Assembly (NCBI RefSeq): GCF_022458895.1
Contig: NZ_JAINFL010000002.1
Location: 62,001 to 126,000 of the forward strand
Direction of reading: 5' to 3'
DNA from: Roseihalotalea indica
Lineage (GTDB): Bacteria; Bacteroidota; Bacteroidia; Cytophagales; Cyclobacteriaceae
Length of the DNA: 64,000 nucleotides
The translations under genes and the position numbers were made by a program. The notes under the pieces were generated by a model. It worked only from the letters and a program-made list of their open reading frames with translations, had not been told where the DNA came from and did no database searches. Of this stretch, positions 42,560 to 52,629 are shown piece by piece. Each line of letters starts with the position of its first letter. Position 1 is the first letter of the stretch.

Positions 42560-43549
42560 ATGGATCAACAGAAATTCTGGAGGCGGCTGTTTGCTCGTTA
42601 TGTAGAGGGGAAATCTCAGCCCGCGGAAAGAAAACTTTTGGATCAGTTTTTTGAGAAGCAGCGGGCAGAAGCTGAGAAGCTGGAAATAACCTCCGAGGAA
42701 CCTCTGGACGAAATCCGGCAGCGAATGCTGAAGAATGTTCAGCGTGAGATTCGACCTACTTTTAAAGATCGATTTTCCCGTAAATGGCTGGCTCAGGGAG
42801 TTGCCGCTTCTTTGTTTTTAGGGCTTGGGTATTTCTTCCTGATTCAGAAAAAATCAGAATCTCCCGATGAGCTAAAGCAACACATGTTTAATGCTTCGGC
42901 AAGCTGGGAGCAGGTATCTACTGAAGCGGCAGAGCAGCGGCAAGTTACATTACCCGATGGCTCTCAGGTGCATCTTAACTACCAAAGCAGTCTTAGGTAC
43001 CAGGCCGCCGATTACGGGCAAACCGAACGAAGGGTGTATCTGGAAGGAGAAGCCTTTTTTGAGGTGCAGCGTGATGAGCAACGACCCTTTATCGTAGAAA
43101 CGCAGAAGCTCACCACCCGGGTGCTGGGTACTTCTTTTAATGTAAATACCCAGGATAATCAATATGTGGTAGCCGTAGCCAGCGGAAGCGTAGAAGTACA
43201 GGCTGCTCGGCCGGGAGAAAAAGAAAAAGTGAGTCTTACGGCAAATCAGCAGGCCGCCTTAAGTAGCCTGGATGATCACCTGGTCTTTAGCAATCAAATC
43301 TCTACCGACGTGTTTTTGTGGCGCGAGGGTCTAATGGCTTTTAGCAATACCCCAATGACCTCGGTAAAAACCCGTCTGGAGCGGGCCTACGCCACTCAAA
43401 TTCACATTGACCCCAAATTACTCGACCGGTCGGTTACGGCCCGGTATCAGCAAAAGCCCCTTCCCGAAGTGCTGGATGACCTGTGCTTTCTGTTAGGCGC
43501 TACTTATGAAATCAGAGAAAATCAGCATGTATTCATCATTCCTCAGTAA
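42560..43549 (+). CDS. FecR-family anti-sigma regulator
   Basis: The 329-residue protein has a cytoplasmic N-terminal anti-sigma region (about 1-75), one membrane helix (GVAASLFLGLGYFFLI, about 79-95), the periplasmic FecR beta domain (VTLPDGSQVHLNYQSSL, GEAFFEVQRDEQRPFIVET, VLGTSFNVN, GSVEVQ) and a C-terminal DUF4974/STN-like domain (MTSVKTRLERAYATQIHID onwards). It should hold the upstream ECF sigma inactive until the STN domain of the downstream SusC signals. Confidence 0.94.
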   Translation: MDQQKFWRRLFARYVEGKSQPAERKLLDQFFEKQRAEAEKLEITSEEPLDEIRQRMLKNVQREIRPTFKDRFSRKWLAQGVAASLFLGLGYFFLIQKKSESPDELKQHMFNASASWEQVSTEAAEQRQVTLPDGSQVHLNYQSSLRYQAADYGQTERRVYLEGEAFFEVQRDEQRPFIVETQKLTTRVLGTSFNVNTQDNQYVVAVASGSVEVQAARPGEKEKVSLTANQQAALSSLDDHLVFSNQISTDVFLWREGLMAFSNTPMTSVKTRLERAYATQIHIDPKLLDRSVTARYQQKPLPEVLDDLCFLLGATYEIRENQHVFIIPQ

Positions 43550-43570
43550 CCTATAATTAATAATTTACCT

Positions 43571-46500
43571 ATGAGACCAAAATTACCTTTTGCAAGAAGA
43601 GCGTTCGGTAGCAGGCATATCCTGCTTATGGGGGCCTTGCTCTACCTGTCTTTTGGCAGTGTGCAGGCCGCAGCATTGCCGAACGAACCTGCCGAGATCA
43701 GCCTTTCGCTCACCAATGTAAACCTGATACAGGTATTTAAAGAGATTGAGTCGAAGTACAATTACCACTTTGCTTATACCGATGAGGTGACACAGCTTAA
43801 CCAGACGGTAAGTATCGCCTGTCAGGAAGAATCCATTGAAGAAATATTGAATAAACTGGCCTTAGCTGCCCCAATCCGGTTCCGGGTTTCTGAGAATACG
43901 GTATCCGTTACGGTAGACCACGCGGTTAACAAGGCGCAAAAGCCCAATGACCGGGTAGAAGGAAAGATTACCGATGAGGAAGGGCAGCCTATTCCCGGAG
44001 TATCGGTGCTGATCAAAGAAACATCCATCGGTACCATCAGCGACATTGATGGGAATTTTAACCTAAACGTACCGGAAGACATTAATGAGCCAGTGCTGGT
44101 GTTCTCCTTTGTAGGATTTCAAACGCAGGAAGTTGCCGTAAAAGGCCAAAGCACGCTAAACGTTAGCTTGTTTGAAGATGTGCAAAGCCTGAACGAAATT
44201 GTGGTAGTAGGCTACGGTACGCAAAAGAAAGCCAACCTCACCGGTGCGGTTTCGCAGATTGATGCCAAAGAGATTGCCAAGCGCCCCAATGTAAACCTGA
44301 CGCAAAGCCTGCAAGGCACGCTTCCTGGTCTGAACATTAACCGGGGCAATGGAAACCCGGGTTCCAACCCCTTGCTCAACGTTCGCGGCTTCACGTCCAT
44401 CAACGGGGGCGGTCCATTGGTGCTTGTTGATGGAGTGGAAGGAGATATCAACAAAATCAATCCAGCCGATGTGGAATCGGTGACTGTGCTAAAAGATGCC
44501 GCAGCTTCGGCCATCTACGGGGCGCGCGGAGCATTCGGAGTAATTTTGGTCACGACCAAAACCGCTGAACCAGGACGTACCCGGGTGAGCTACACCAACA
44601 ATTTTGCCTGGAGCACTACCACCACCAACACTGATTTTATCACCGATCCCTACCGGGCGGCGAAGCTGGTGGATGATGCTTTTCAGATTTCGGTAGGACG
44701 CACCTACACCGGCTACACCGAAGAGGATTACGAAGAACTCAGAAGAAGATCCGCCGACCCTTCTCTACCCGACGTTGTTGTGGATAACCGTAAAGGAGAG
44801 GATCAGTACGTTTACTACGGAAATACCGACTGGTGGAATACCATGTTCCGCAAATGGCAGCCTTCGCAAAACCACAACGTGACTATTACCGGAGGAACCG
44901 ATAAGCTGAGCATCTTGCTTTCCGGGCGCTATTACAAAAATGTGGGCATTCTTAAATTACAGGAAGATACCTACGAGTCGTATAATGGCCGGGTTAAAAT
45001 GGACCTGAAAGTAAATGACTGGCTTACCCTCTCGGAGAATATTCAGGTCAATACCAGCGATCAGCTAACCCACGGCGGTAGTATGTACGGCTGGGGTGAG
45101 CCTTGGGGAAGCCTGATCTGGGTACACGCCCTGCCATCGTATACCCTGACCAACCCCGATGGTACCGCTACCTTCCGCACCGAACTGAACAACTACACCA
45201 TCGGCGATGGCATCTTCGCTTCATTGCTCTACGGTAAATCAAAAGAACTGATCAACCAGCGGCAACTGGTAAACACCTTCGGCGCCACTCTTACTCCGGT
45301 GCCGGTAGAAGGGCTAAGCGTGAAGTTTAACTTTACCAACCGTTGGGATTTTTATGATGAGATGGAAAGAAACGTACGAGCGCCCTGGTCGGTATATCCC
45401 GGACAGATCGATTATCTGGGTAGCGATCAGTTGAGAGAAGTTCGAGTTCAGGAAAATTATACGGCACTGAACCTGTTCGCTAATTATGAGCATAACCTGG
45501 GACGTCACCATTTTAAAGAAATGATCGGCTTTAACCGGGAATACAAAAACTACGAGTCGGTAGATACGCGCAAGAAGAATAATATCTCGGATGACCTGAA
45601 TGCCCTGGATCTGGCCAGTAGTGACCCTGAAGCGTACGGTGCCGCCTATGAATGGGCCATTCACGGATATTTCTTCCGTCTGAACTATGACTACGACAAC
45701 CGCTACCTACTGGAAGTCAATGGCCGCTACGACGGTTCTTCCCGCTTTCCCAAAGATTACCGCTGGGGTTTCTTCCCGTCAGTTTCGGCGGGCTGGTCTA
45801 TTGCTAACGAGGGCTTTTTTGCCGGAATCAATGAATACGTCAACGACCTGAAACTTCGCGCTTCTTATGGTTCATTGGGTAACCAGTTGGTAAACTATTA
45901 CGCTTACGTGCCTACGCTTAACAAATCTACCTCGGGTAGCTATGCCATCGATGGTGGTAAACTGGAATACATTGATCCGCCCGGCCTTAACCCACTGGAT
46001 ATTACCTGGGAAAGTGTAAACACCATTAACGTTGGACTTGATGTATCCGTGCTGAGAAATCGCCTGACGGGTAACGTGGATTTCTTCCAGCGGAATACGA
46101 TTGGTATGCTTACGCAGGGAAGAACCTTGCCTGCGGTACTGGGCACGCCATCCCCGCAGGAAAATGCGGCTGACTTACAGACCCGCGGTTTTGAAGTAAC
46201 GCTCTCGTATCAGGAAAGCTTTACTGTAGGCGGCAAACCGCTGAACCTGGTCGTGAACGGAACCCTGTCTAACCAGAACACCAAAATCACCCGCTTCGAT
46301 AACCCGAATAACTACCTGGGCGATTATTACGAAGGACAGACTGTGGGTGAGATTTGGGGCTACCATATTGAAGGCTTATTCGGATCAGACGAAGAAGCCA
46401 ACAACCACGCCGACCAGACGCGGGTGAACGGACGTATCAAATCATCTCCGGGTGAGTTTGGAGTGCCGCGGGCGGGAGACGTAAAGTACGCCGACCTGAA

Positions 46501-47122
46501 CGGAGACGGAGTGATCAGCGAAGGAGATAACACGCTGGAGAACCCCGGCGACCGTCGCATCATTGGTAATGCCACGCCTCAGTTCCCCTACAGCTTCGGC
46601 ATCCGGGCCGACTGGAACAACATCGACATCTCAGCCTTCTTCCAGGGCATTGGCCAGCAGGACTGGTACCCGAACGCCGATTCCCGTTTGTTCTGGGCCA
46701 TGTATAACCGTCCGTATGATTCTTTCATCCGAAAAGATCTGGCCGATAACATCTGGTCTGAAGATAATCCTGATGCTTATTTCCCTCGCCTGCGCGGCTA
46801 TTCTGCCTTAAGCAGTGACGGTGAACTGGGAACCGTGAATGACCGCTACCTGCAAAGCGTGTCCTACCTGCGCCTGAAAAACCTGAGCATTGGCTATACC
46901 TTGCCCCGGCAGTGGATAGAACGCATCAAGCTGGAGAACGTGCGGGTTTATTTCAGTGGAGAAAATCTGGTCACCTTCACCAAGCTGACTAATTACATTG
47001 ATCCCGAAGCGGCTTCCGGAGATGTGAACTTCTCCAACACCAACCAGGCTGACGACCGGGGAACGGCCCAGGGCTACCCGTTCAGCAAGATTTTCTCTTT
47101 CGGCGTAAGCGTAAACTTTTAA
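43571..47122 (+). CDS. SusC-family TonB-dependent transducer with STN signalling domain
   Basis: The 1183-residue receptor has a signal peptide, then an STN domain (about 38-125; ISLSLTNVNLIQVFKEIESKYNYHF region) that contacts FecR, a carboxypeptidase-D-like domain (VEGKITDEEGQPIPGVSV), the plug (NEIVVVGYGTQKKANLTGAV, SLQGTLPGLNI, NVRGFTSINGGGP, LKDAAASAIYGARGAFGV) and the barrel ending FSFGVSVNF. With ECF and FecR upstream and SusD downstream it forms a complete trans-envelope regulated uptake locus. Substrate unknown. Confidence 0.96.
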   Translation: MRPKLPFARRAFGSRHILLMGALLYLSFGSVQAAALPNEPAEISLSLTNVNLIQVFKEIESKYNYHFAYTDEVTQLNQTVSIACQEESIEEILNKLALAAPIRFRVSENTVSVTVDHAVNKAQKPNDRVEGKITDEEGQPIPGVSVLIKETSIGTISDIDGNFNLNVPEDINEPVLVFSFVGFQTQEVAVKGQSTLNVSLFEDVQSLNEIVVVGYGTQKKANLTGAVSQIDAKEIAKRPNVNLTQSLQGTLPGLNINRGNGNPGSNPLLNVRGFTSINGGGPLVLVDGVEGDINKINPADVESVTVLKDAAASAIYGARGAFGVILVTTKTAEPGRTRVSYTNNFAWSTTTTNTDFITDPYRAAKLVDDAFQISVGRTYTGYTEEDYEELRRRSADPSLPDVVVDNRKGEDQYVYYGNTDWWNTMFRKWQPSQNHNVTITGGTDKLSILLSGRYYKNVGILKLQEDTYESYNGRVKMDLKVNDWLTLSENIQVNTSDQLTHGGSMYGWGEPWGSLIWVHALPSYTLTNPDGTATFRTELNNYTIGDGIFASLLYGKSKELINQRQLVNTFGATLTPVPVEGLSVKFNFTNRWDFYDEMERNVRAPWSVYPGQIDYLGSDQLREVRVQENYTALNLFANYEHNLGRHHFKEMIGFNREYKNYESVDTRKKNNISDDLNALDLASSDPEAYGAAYEWAIHGYFFRLNYDYDNRYLLEVNGRYDGSSRFPKDYRWGFFPSVSAGWSIANEGFFAGINEYVNDLKLRASYGSLGNQLVNYYAYVPTLNKSTSGSYAIDGGKLEYIDPPGLNPLDITWESVNTINVGLDVSVLRNRLTGNVDFFQRNTIGMLTQGRTLPAVLGTPSPQENAADLQTRGFEVTLSYQESFTVGGKPLNLVVNGTLSNQNTKITRFDNPNNYLGDYYEGQTVGEIWGYHIEGLFGSDEEANNHADQTRVNGRIKSSPGEFGVPRAGDVKYADLNGDGVISEGDNTLENPGDRRIIGNATPQFPYSFGIRADWNNIDISAFFQGIGQQDWYPNADSRLFWAMYNRPYDSFIRKDLADNIWSEDNPDAYFPRLRGYSALSSDGELGTVNDRYLQSVSYLRLKNLSIGYTLPRQWIERIKLENVRVYFSGENLVTFTKLTNYIDPEAASGDVNFSNTNQADDRGTAQGYPFSKIFSFGVSVNF

Positions 47123-47156
47123 GATGATTTCTTTCAAGCACAAAATTCCTCAACTC

Positions 47157-48896
47157 ATGCAACGAAACATATATATCACCATCATAGGATTATGCCTGAT
47201 CCTGCTGGGCGGGTGTAGTCAGGATGAACTGGACCTGACTCCCCAATCCGAAGTGACCACTGAGAACTTCTTTCAGAAAGCCAGTGATCTGCAACTGTAT
47301 ACCAATTCTTTTTACCTGATGATCCCCGAACGAATTTACCGGGAAGATGATGAGACCGATAACGTGATCCTGAACTCAGCCGGAGAGCGCGTGCGGGGCG
47401 ACAGGATCGTTCCTACCGATGCCTCAGGTGCAGGTTGGACGTGGGGAGAACTGAGGAAGATCAACTACTTTCTGGAAAACTACCAGAAGTGCCAGGACGA
47501 AGCTGCTAAGAAACACTACAGCGGAGTAGCCCGCTTCTTCCGGGCATACTTCTACTTCGACAAAGTGAAACGCTTCGGCGATGTGCCCTGGTACTCCACC
47601 ACCGTAGACCCAACCGATGAAGCCGCGCTAAACAAACCCCGCGATTCCCGCCAACTGGTGATGGATTCCGTCATGGCCGATCTGGATTACGCCATTGAAA
47701 ACATGAATACCGGCACCGAACTGTTCCGCGTTACTAAATGGACGGCTCTGGCTTTAAAATCACGGGTAGGAGTGTACGAAGGGACCTTCCGCAAGTATCG
47801 GGACATGGAAGGAAGCGAAACGTTCTTAACCGCTGCTTCAGAAGCCGCTGACGAACTGATAGCGTCCGGTACGTACACCGTCTACACCTCTGGCAACCCG
47901 GCAGAAGACTACCGTAATTTCTTCTCTTCGCACGATGCCATTGGCACAGAGGTAATCATGGGGCGGCAGTTTCTGACCGAGCATGCGGTAGATCACAACG
48001 TTAATTACTTCACCATCACTTCCTCGTACGGGATGCCCGGCATGCCCAAAGATCTGGTGAACAGCTACCTGATGCAGGACGGAAGCCGCTTTACCGATCA
48101 GCCCAACTACAACCAGATGCAGTTTGTAGAAGAGGTGCAGAACCGCGACCCTCGCTTGTCACAAACCATCCGTACTCCGGGCTACACCCGTATCGGAGAA
48201 ACCTTCGTGATGCCTCCCGACCTGGGTGCGACCATCACCGGTTATCAACTCACCAAGTTTGTCACTGAGCCCGCCTTTGACAGCAACGATGAGTCTATCA
48301 CCGATATGCCCATTTTCCGCTACGGTGAGGTGCTGTTGAACTATGCCGAAGCCAAGGCCGAACTGGGAACGCTTACGCAAGATGACCTGGACCGTTCGGT
48401 GAATTTGCTGCGAGCCCGAGTAGCTATGCCCGGCATGAGTTTAGAAGCCGCCAACGCTAACCCAGACCCGTATCTGAAAGCACAGTACGTAAACGTAGCC
48501 GGAGGCAATCAAGGAGTAATTCTGGAGATTCGTCGGGAGCGTCGTATCGAGCTGTTCATGGAAGGCTACCGCTGGGATGATTTGATGCGCTGGAAAGAAG
48601 GCCAGAAGGTAGTGCAGGATTTTCGCGGTATGTATTTCCCCGGTGAAGGAGAGTACGACCTGGAAGGCGATGGAGACACCGATGTGATCATTTTTAGCGG
48701 TGAACCTGGTGAGAAACAAAACGGTATACTGTACCTGAAACTGGGAGAAGATGTGGTACTGGACGAAAACGGTCTGATCAACCCCCACCCTTCCATCACC
48801 GACCGGGAATTTGATGAAAATAAAGATTACCATTATCCCCTACCCCGAACCGAAATCTTACTGAACCCCAACCTGGAGCAAAATCCGGGGTGGTAG
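47157..48896 (+). CDS. SusD/RagB-family nutrient-binding lipoprotein
   Basis: Partner of the preceding SusC. The ATG at 47157 (MQRNIYITIIGLCLILLGGC) gives a clean lipobox; the frame also has an ATG at 47124, two bases after the SusC stop. The 579-residue protein has canonical RagB/SusD features: FFQKASDLQLYTNSFY, VARFFRAYFYFDKVKRFGDV, FRYGEVLLNYAEAKAELG and the C-terminal RRERRIELFMEGYRWDDLMRWKEG (in part). It captures the substrate at the cell surface. Confidence 0.95.
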   Translation: MQRNIYITIIGLCLILLGGCSQDELDLTPQSEVTTENFFQKASDLQLYTNSFYLMIPERIYREDDETDNVILNSAGERVRGDRIVPTDASGAGWTWGELRKINYFLENYQKCQDEAAKKHYSGVARFFRAYFYFDKVKRFGDVPWYSTTVDPTDEAALNKPRDSRQLVMDSVMADLDYAIENMNTGTELFRVTKWTALALKSRVGVYEGTFRKYRDMEGSETFLTAASEAADELIASGTYTVYTSGNPAEDYRNFFSSHDAIGTEVIMGRQFLTEHAVDHNVNYFTITSSYGMPGMPKDLVNSYLMQDGSRFTDQPNYNQMQFVEEVQNRDPRLSQTIRTPGYTRIGETFVMPPDLGATITGYQLTKFVTEPAFDSNDESITDMPIFRYGEVLLNYAEAKAELGTLTQDDLDRSVNLLRARVAMPGMSLEAANANPDPYLKAQYVNVAGGNQGVILEIRRERRIELFMEGYRWDDLMRWKEGQKVVQDFRGMYFPGEGEYDLEGDGDTDVIIFSGEPGEKQNGILYLKLGEDVVLDENGLINPHPSITDREFDENKDYHYPLPRTEILLNPNLEQNPGW

Positions 48897-49249
48897 AAAC
48901 TTGGTAAAGACTAGTTGAAAAATGTGGATATGAGTTATGGATTCAGCTTATGAGTAGACATTATCATGGTTCATTTGCGCTTGAGAGAGTCACGGTGGCC
49001 GTAATAATCTTTTTTAATAATTAATCTCTCTAGGTCGGAAAGCTTGCTGTTTGAGCGCAGCGACCGGGCCGCCGGGCGGTTTCAAGCTTTCCTAGATTTT
49101 TTGTTTACTTTTTCATCGATGGAAAAAGCCGACGCGGCGCGGTAAAAGCCTGCCCGGCTTGAGGGCAGATGCTCAAAAACAAAGGAGTTATGGGTTTAGC
49201 TTAGAAGTAGTGTCATGATTCATTAAGCGTTTATAGTTCGTTTGGGGTA
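48897..49249. other. Gene-free spacer with two further palindromes
   Basis: No coding frame is seen. CTAGG-TCGG-AAAGCTTG (49030-49046) pairs with CAAGCTTTCCTAG (49083-49095) with a four-base bulge and a GC-rich 36-base loop, followed by TTTTTT, so it can act as a terminator of the SusD transcript. At 49108-49128 a near-perfect palindrome CTTTTTCATCGATGGAAAAA follows. Confidence 0.65.
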
Positions 49250-49291
49250 CTCAGAGTTCTTTTCGAGCGGCCGGCGCTCGGTGACTCTGAG
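49250..49291 (-). repeat. Dispersed palindromic repeat, copy D (42 bp)
   Basis: Same orientation as copy C. The core has GAGCGCCGGCCGCTCG in place of GGGCGCCGGCCGCTCG. It ends only 19 bp before the ATG of the endonuclease/phosphatase-type gene, so it must lie in that gene's leader. Confidence 0.92.
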
Positions 49292-49310
49292 GGGGAAATA
49301 ACATCTTTTT

Positions 49311-50159
49311 ATGATACATAGAAATAGACTTATCAAATCATTTTTATTTGTAATACTCATAGGAGCCGCCCTCGGGGCGGTTTCTTTTTCCTGCACACCA
49401 GCCACCTCCGACCAGAAACCACCGGAGCAAAACCCGGAAGCCATCGATCTCCGCGTTATGGCCTACAATGTTCATCATTGCAACCCGCCCTCGGCGCCGG
49501 AAAAGATTGACGTGGAAGCCATTGTAGAAACCATTCGCCAGCAGAAGCCTGATCTGGTTGCTTTGCAGGAAATAGATGTGATGACCGGAAGGTCGGGCAA
49601 CATAGATGAAGCCCGCATGATTGCCGAGCAACTGGACATGCATTACTACTTCGGCAAAGCCATTGACCACGATGGTGGCGAGTATGGCGTGGCTATATTA
49701 TCCCGCTTTCCTATCTCCGAAGAACAAACGCATGCCCTGCCCACGCAGGAAGGAACCGATGGAGAACCCCGGGTGCTGGCTACGGTGAAAGTAAACCTAC
49801 CCAATGGTCAAAGCCTTCGTTTCGGCAGCACCCACCTGGATGCCCAGCGAGAAGATGTGAACCGGCTATTGCAGATCAAGGCTATTGGTGAAATTGCCTC
49901 TACCGAAAGCCTGCCGATGGTTATTGCCGGAGACTTCAACGCTCCGCCCACTTCGGGGGTCATCAATATCCTGGACCAGCATTTTCAAAGAAGTTGTGAA
50001 GATTGTGCACCCACCATTCCGGTGATTAATCCTACCAAAGCCATCGACTTTATTGCTTTTCGACCTGATGCTGGATTTGAAGTAGTAAGCCATCAGGTGA
50101 TTGATGAAACCTATGCGTCTGATCATCGGCCCGTATTTTCTGTATTACGAGTTAAGTGA
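49311..50159 (+). CDS. Endonuclease/exonuclease/phosphatase-family lipoprotein
   Basis: The 282-residue protein has a lipobox-like signal (VSFSC, C28) and a complete EEP fold: RVMAYNVHHC, ALQEID, AILSRFPI, STHLDAQRE, VIAGDFNAPP, KAIDFI and the catalytic SDHRPVFS. Exported EEP proteins in Bacteroidota act as phosphodiesterases or sphingomyelinase-like hydrolases; the substrate here is not evident. It is downstream of the susCD pair but separated by palindromes, so co-transcription is doubtful. Confidence 0.9.
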   Translation: MIHRNRLIKSFLFVILIGAALGAVSFSCTPATSDQKPPEQNPEAIDLRVMAYNVHHCNPPSAPEKIDVEAIVETIRQQKPDLVALQEIDVMTGRSGNIDEARMIAEQLDMHYYFGKAIDHDGGEYGVAILSRFPISEEQTHALPTQEGTDGEPRVLATVKVNLPNGQSLRFGSTHLDAQREDVNRLLQIKAIGEIASTESLPMVIAGDFNAPPTSGVINILDQHFQRSCEDCAPTIPVINPTKAIDFIAFRPDAGFEVVSHQVIDETYASDHRPVFSVLRVK

Positions 50160-50164
50160 TCTTA

Positions 50165-50860
50165 TCAGGGAGATGGCTGTCGGGAAACGTAAACCAAGGC
50201 ATCATAACAGCAGAACAGGGTGTTATCTTCCGGGTTATGGCGGTCACCGGAGGCAGCAATATAGAGGCGGTTGCTGGCATCCAGGTACAGGCTATGCAAG
50301 TTATGGCGGGGAGGGAAATCAAGTGTGGTTGGCCCGGTTGATTTAATCTTCAGAACTTCCGATGGGTTTACATAGCCATTGTCAGCTATATGTTCTTCAA
50401 GCTTGTAGATATCGCCGTTGGAAGTTGTATCAACACTTACTACCACGCGGAGATCGTATTGACGTAAGCCTTTGTAATTATGCCAGACTTTCCCTGAATC
50501 CAGCGAATAGTGCTGAGGGAGGCTGGCCGTTGCGTCACCCAGGTTGTTCCGGCCGGAGGCATGCAGCGCAAAGAGGGTATCGTCCACATAGTGCAGCCCA
50601 TATACTACGCCCTGAAAATCTCGGGACATCTGCCAGGTTTTTCCCCTATCAGTCGAATAATAAGCCTTGCCTACGGTAGTCACCGCCAGGGTATGATCAA
50701 TATCTCCAAAAACAGCATAAGCTTCGTCTGCTTCGGGAATCTCAAGGCGTATCCAATCGCTGTCGTCGGCTTTTTCTTCTGGTACATCTTGTTCTTCGCA
50801 GGCACACAGCATCAGCATCAAGAAAAAAATGAGGCTTGTATTGATATGATGGTATCGCAT
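50165..50860 (-). CDS. Lipoprotein with BNR/Asp-box-like repeats
   Basis: The 231-residue lipoprotein has lipobox LCAC and at least one good Asp-box (AYYSTDRGKTWQ), with a second degenerate one (HYSLDSGKVWHNY). Such repeats build beta-propellers in sialidases and sortilin-type proteins, but 231 residues is short for a full propeller. The function is unknown. It converges on the EEP gene with a five-base gap. Confidence 0.75.
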   Translation of the reverse strand: MRYHHINTSLIFFLMLMLCACEEQDVPEEKADDSDWIRLEIPEADEAYAVFGDIDHTLAVTTVGKAYYSTDRGKTWQMSRDFQGVVYGLHYVDDTLFALHASGRNNLGDATASLPQHYSLDSGKVWHNYKGLRQYDLRVVVSVDTTSNGDIYKLEEHIADNGYVNPSEVLKIKSTGPTTLDFPPRHNLHSLYLDASNRLYIAASGDRHNPEDNTLFCCYDALVYVSRQPSP

Positions 50861-50985
50861 CTCGCATGGGTTTAAGTACTATTTTATTATAGAAAAAATC
50901 ATGCAGTATTACAGCGAAGACGTTATTATTTAGGGATGATTTTTAAAACCAACACGATTTTTATTCAGATAGAATACAACTGATG

Positions 50986-51519
50986 TTAAGTACTATCGGC
51001 TTTATCGTACCACAATTGTACTAACCCGGAGGGGTATGAAATGCTGCGCTTGAATTTCAGATTCTGTTCAGGGCGGCCCTCTTTGAAAAGACGGATGCCG
51101 CTGCCCACCAAATGCGGAATGACGGACACAATGAGCTGATCAATAAGGGCATGGTTCAGCAAAGTGGCCACTACCTCGCCCCCACCATCGCAGTAAATAT
51201 TCTTTCCGGGTTGCTGCTGAAGCTGTTCTATCAGAGCTTTAGCATTGCTGACGTACTCCACGTTTTCATCCTGCCCCGTTCGGGATTGGGAGAGCACATA
51301 CACTTTTTTGTCTTTGTGCGGGAAATCAATACCAAATGACAACATCTTATCGTAAGTCTTTCGCCCCCAGAGGATGGTATCCACGCCTTGCAGAAAATCA
51401 GCGTAGCCAAAGTCCTCGCCGGGCGTATCCACAATAGATAAAAAGTCGATGTCACCATCTTCTTTAGCAATGTAGCCATCCAGGCTCATCGCAATGTAGA
51501 GAATTACCTTTCGTTTCAT
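50986..51519 (-). CDS. RibD C-terminal/dihydrofolate reductase-like protein
   Basis: The 177-residue protein has the RibD_C/DHFR fold: ILYIAMSLDGYIAKEDGDIDFL at the N-terminus, TILWGRKTYDKMLSFG, NIYCDGGGEVVATLLNHALIDQLIVSVIPHLVGSGIRLF near the C-terminus (all in part). This branch (YyaP/YwjB-like) has NADPH-binding potential but no proven substrate. Stand-alone gene. Confidence 0.9.
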   Translation of the reverse strand: MKRKVILYIAMSLDGYIAKEDGDIDFLSIVDTPGEDFGYADFLQGVDTILWGRKTYDKMLSFGIDFPHKDKKVYVLSQSRTGQDENVEYVSNAKALIEQLQQQPGKNIYCDGGGEVVATLLNHALIDQLIVSVIPHLVGSGIRLFKEGRPEQNLKFKRSISYPSGLVQLWYDKADST

Positions 51520-51609
51520 AAGAGGGTCTTATTAATTCACATAGAATTTATTTTTTCTTTAAAGTGGTGAATTTATCATTCTTGGCATATATACTTAGTT
51601 CTGCTTAAA

Positions 51610-52560
51610 CTATTGAAAGACCCAATTTATAATAGAGTCACGCATTCTTTCTTTAGTTGCAGAGTCAAGCTCTTCTGGTATATCTCTCATTTTTTCTAAA
51701 GCCTCAAACCATTTTTCAGTTTGCGCATCAGTAAGGTTGTGTTCTTTTTTTACTTGATCATACTTAGACATGTTGTAAGGAAATCGTCTGTTGGCGGTTT
51801 CAAAGATCAAAGGATTGATTGTTTCAATACCGCTTGACTCAAAATACTTAACAATTTCTTCACGAACACTTTTCGCATTGGCAACAAAGTTTTCCATTCC
51901 ACCATTATATTTCCAATAAAAGAGTCCTATTTCAGGTATAACATCCTTAAGACTTGAATAAAATTTTGTAGTATCTATTGGGTTACCTATAACACGAAAG
52001 TAAGCTAAAGAGTCAAGACTCATTATTGGCAATGACTGAAAGTCATATCGAAACTTAAATAGACTTTTAGCAATTGCTTCTGGAAGAAGTGGGTTGTATA
52101 GATATTTGAACGACTCAAGCTCCCACTCAAATGCATTGATTGAATAGATGTCATAATCTAGTTTAAACTCTTCCCAAGTACTTATAGCGTAGATATTTCC
52201 TTCTTGTTTAGGGGGAAAACCAAACGAGGGGGTTACTCCATAACTGGTGATTATCATAACATCATCTTGAATAACCTCGGTAAGCTTGATCACAAGAGTT
52301 AATTGCTCTGTTCTAACCTGATCCGCAAGCAGTTTTTCGTATGCTACGTAACCCAAAATGAGTGTTAAAGCTGATACCGCAAAAGATAACCATGGAAGAG
52401 TTTTTTCTGATAATCCTTTACTGATTGTAATGGTTGATGGAATCGTGCTAACTTTTTCCGAAAGCTCTTTTTTAGCTTCAGTTTTACTCAAAAAGGAGGT
52501 GAGAACTGTTACTATTAAAGATAAAAAAGCGAAACCAACTATCCTTAGCCAAGAGCGCAT
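51610..52560 (-). CDS. Membrane protein of unknown function, AT-rich gene
   Basis: The 316-residue protein has two N-terminal membrane helices (about 7-24 and 53-73) and a long soluble C-terminal domain without recognised motifs (DVMIITSYGVTP, FKYLYNPLLPEAIAKSLFKF, EKMRDIPEELDSATKERM). Its base composition is visibly more AT-rich than the genes on both sides, which suggests recent acquisition. No neighbour gives a role. Confidence 0.65.
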   Translation of the reverse strand: MRSWLRIVGFAFLSLIVTVLTSFLSKTEAKKELSEKVSTIPSTITISKGLSEKTLPWLSFAVSALTLILGYVAYEKLLADQVRTEQLTLVIKLTEVIQDDVMIITSYGVTPSFGFPPKQEGNIYAISTWEEFKLDYDIYSINAFEWELESFKYLYNPLLPEAIAKSLFKFRYDFQSLPIMSLDSLAYFRVIGNPIDTTKFYSSLKDVIPEIGLFYWKYNGGMENFVANAKSVREEIVKYFESSGIETINPLIFETANRRFPYNMSKYDQVKKEHNLTDAQTEKWFEALEKMRDIPEELDSATKERMRDSIINWVFQ

Positions 52561-52629
52561 CTAGATTACAGTTATGTCTATTAACAGGTTTAGGTGTGTG
52601 ATTTGAACAATTTACATTGATCTAAATAA

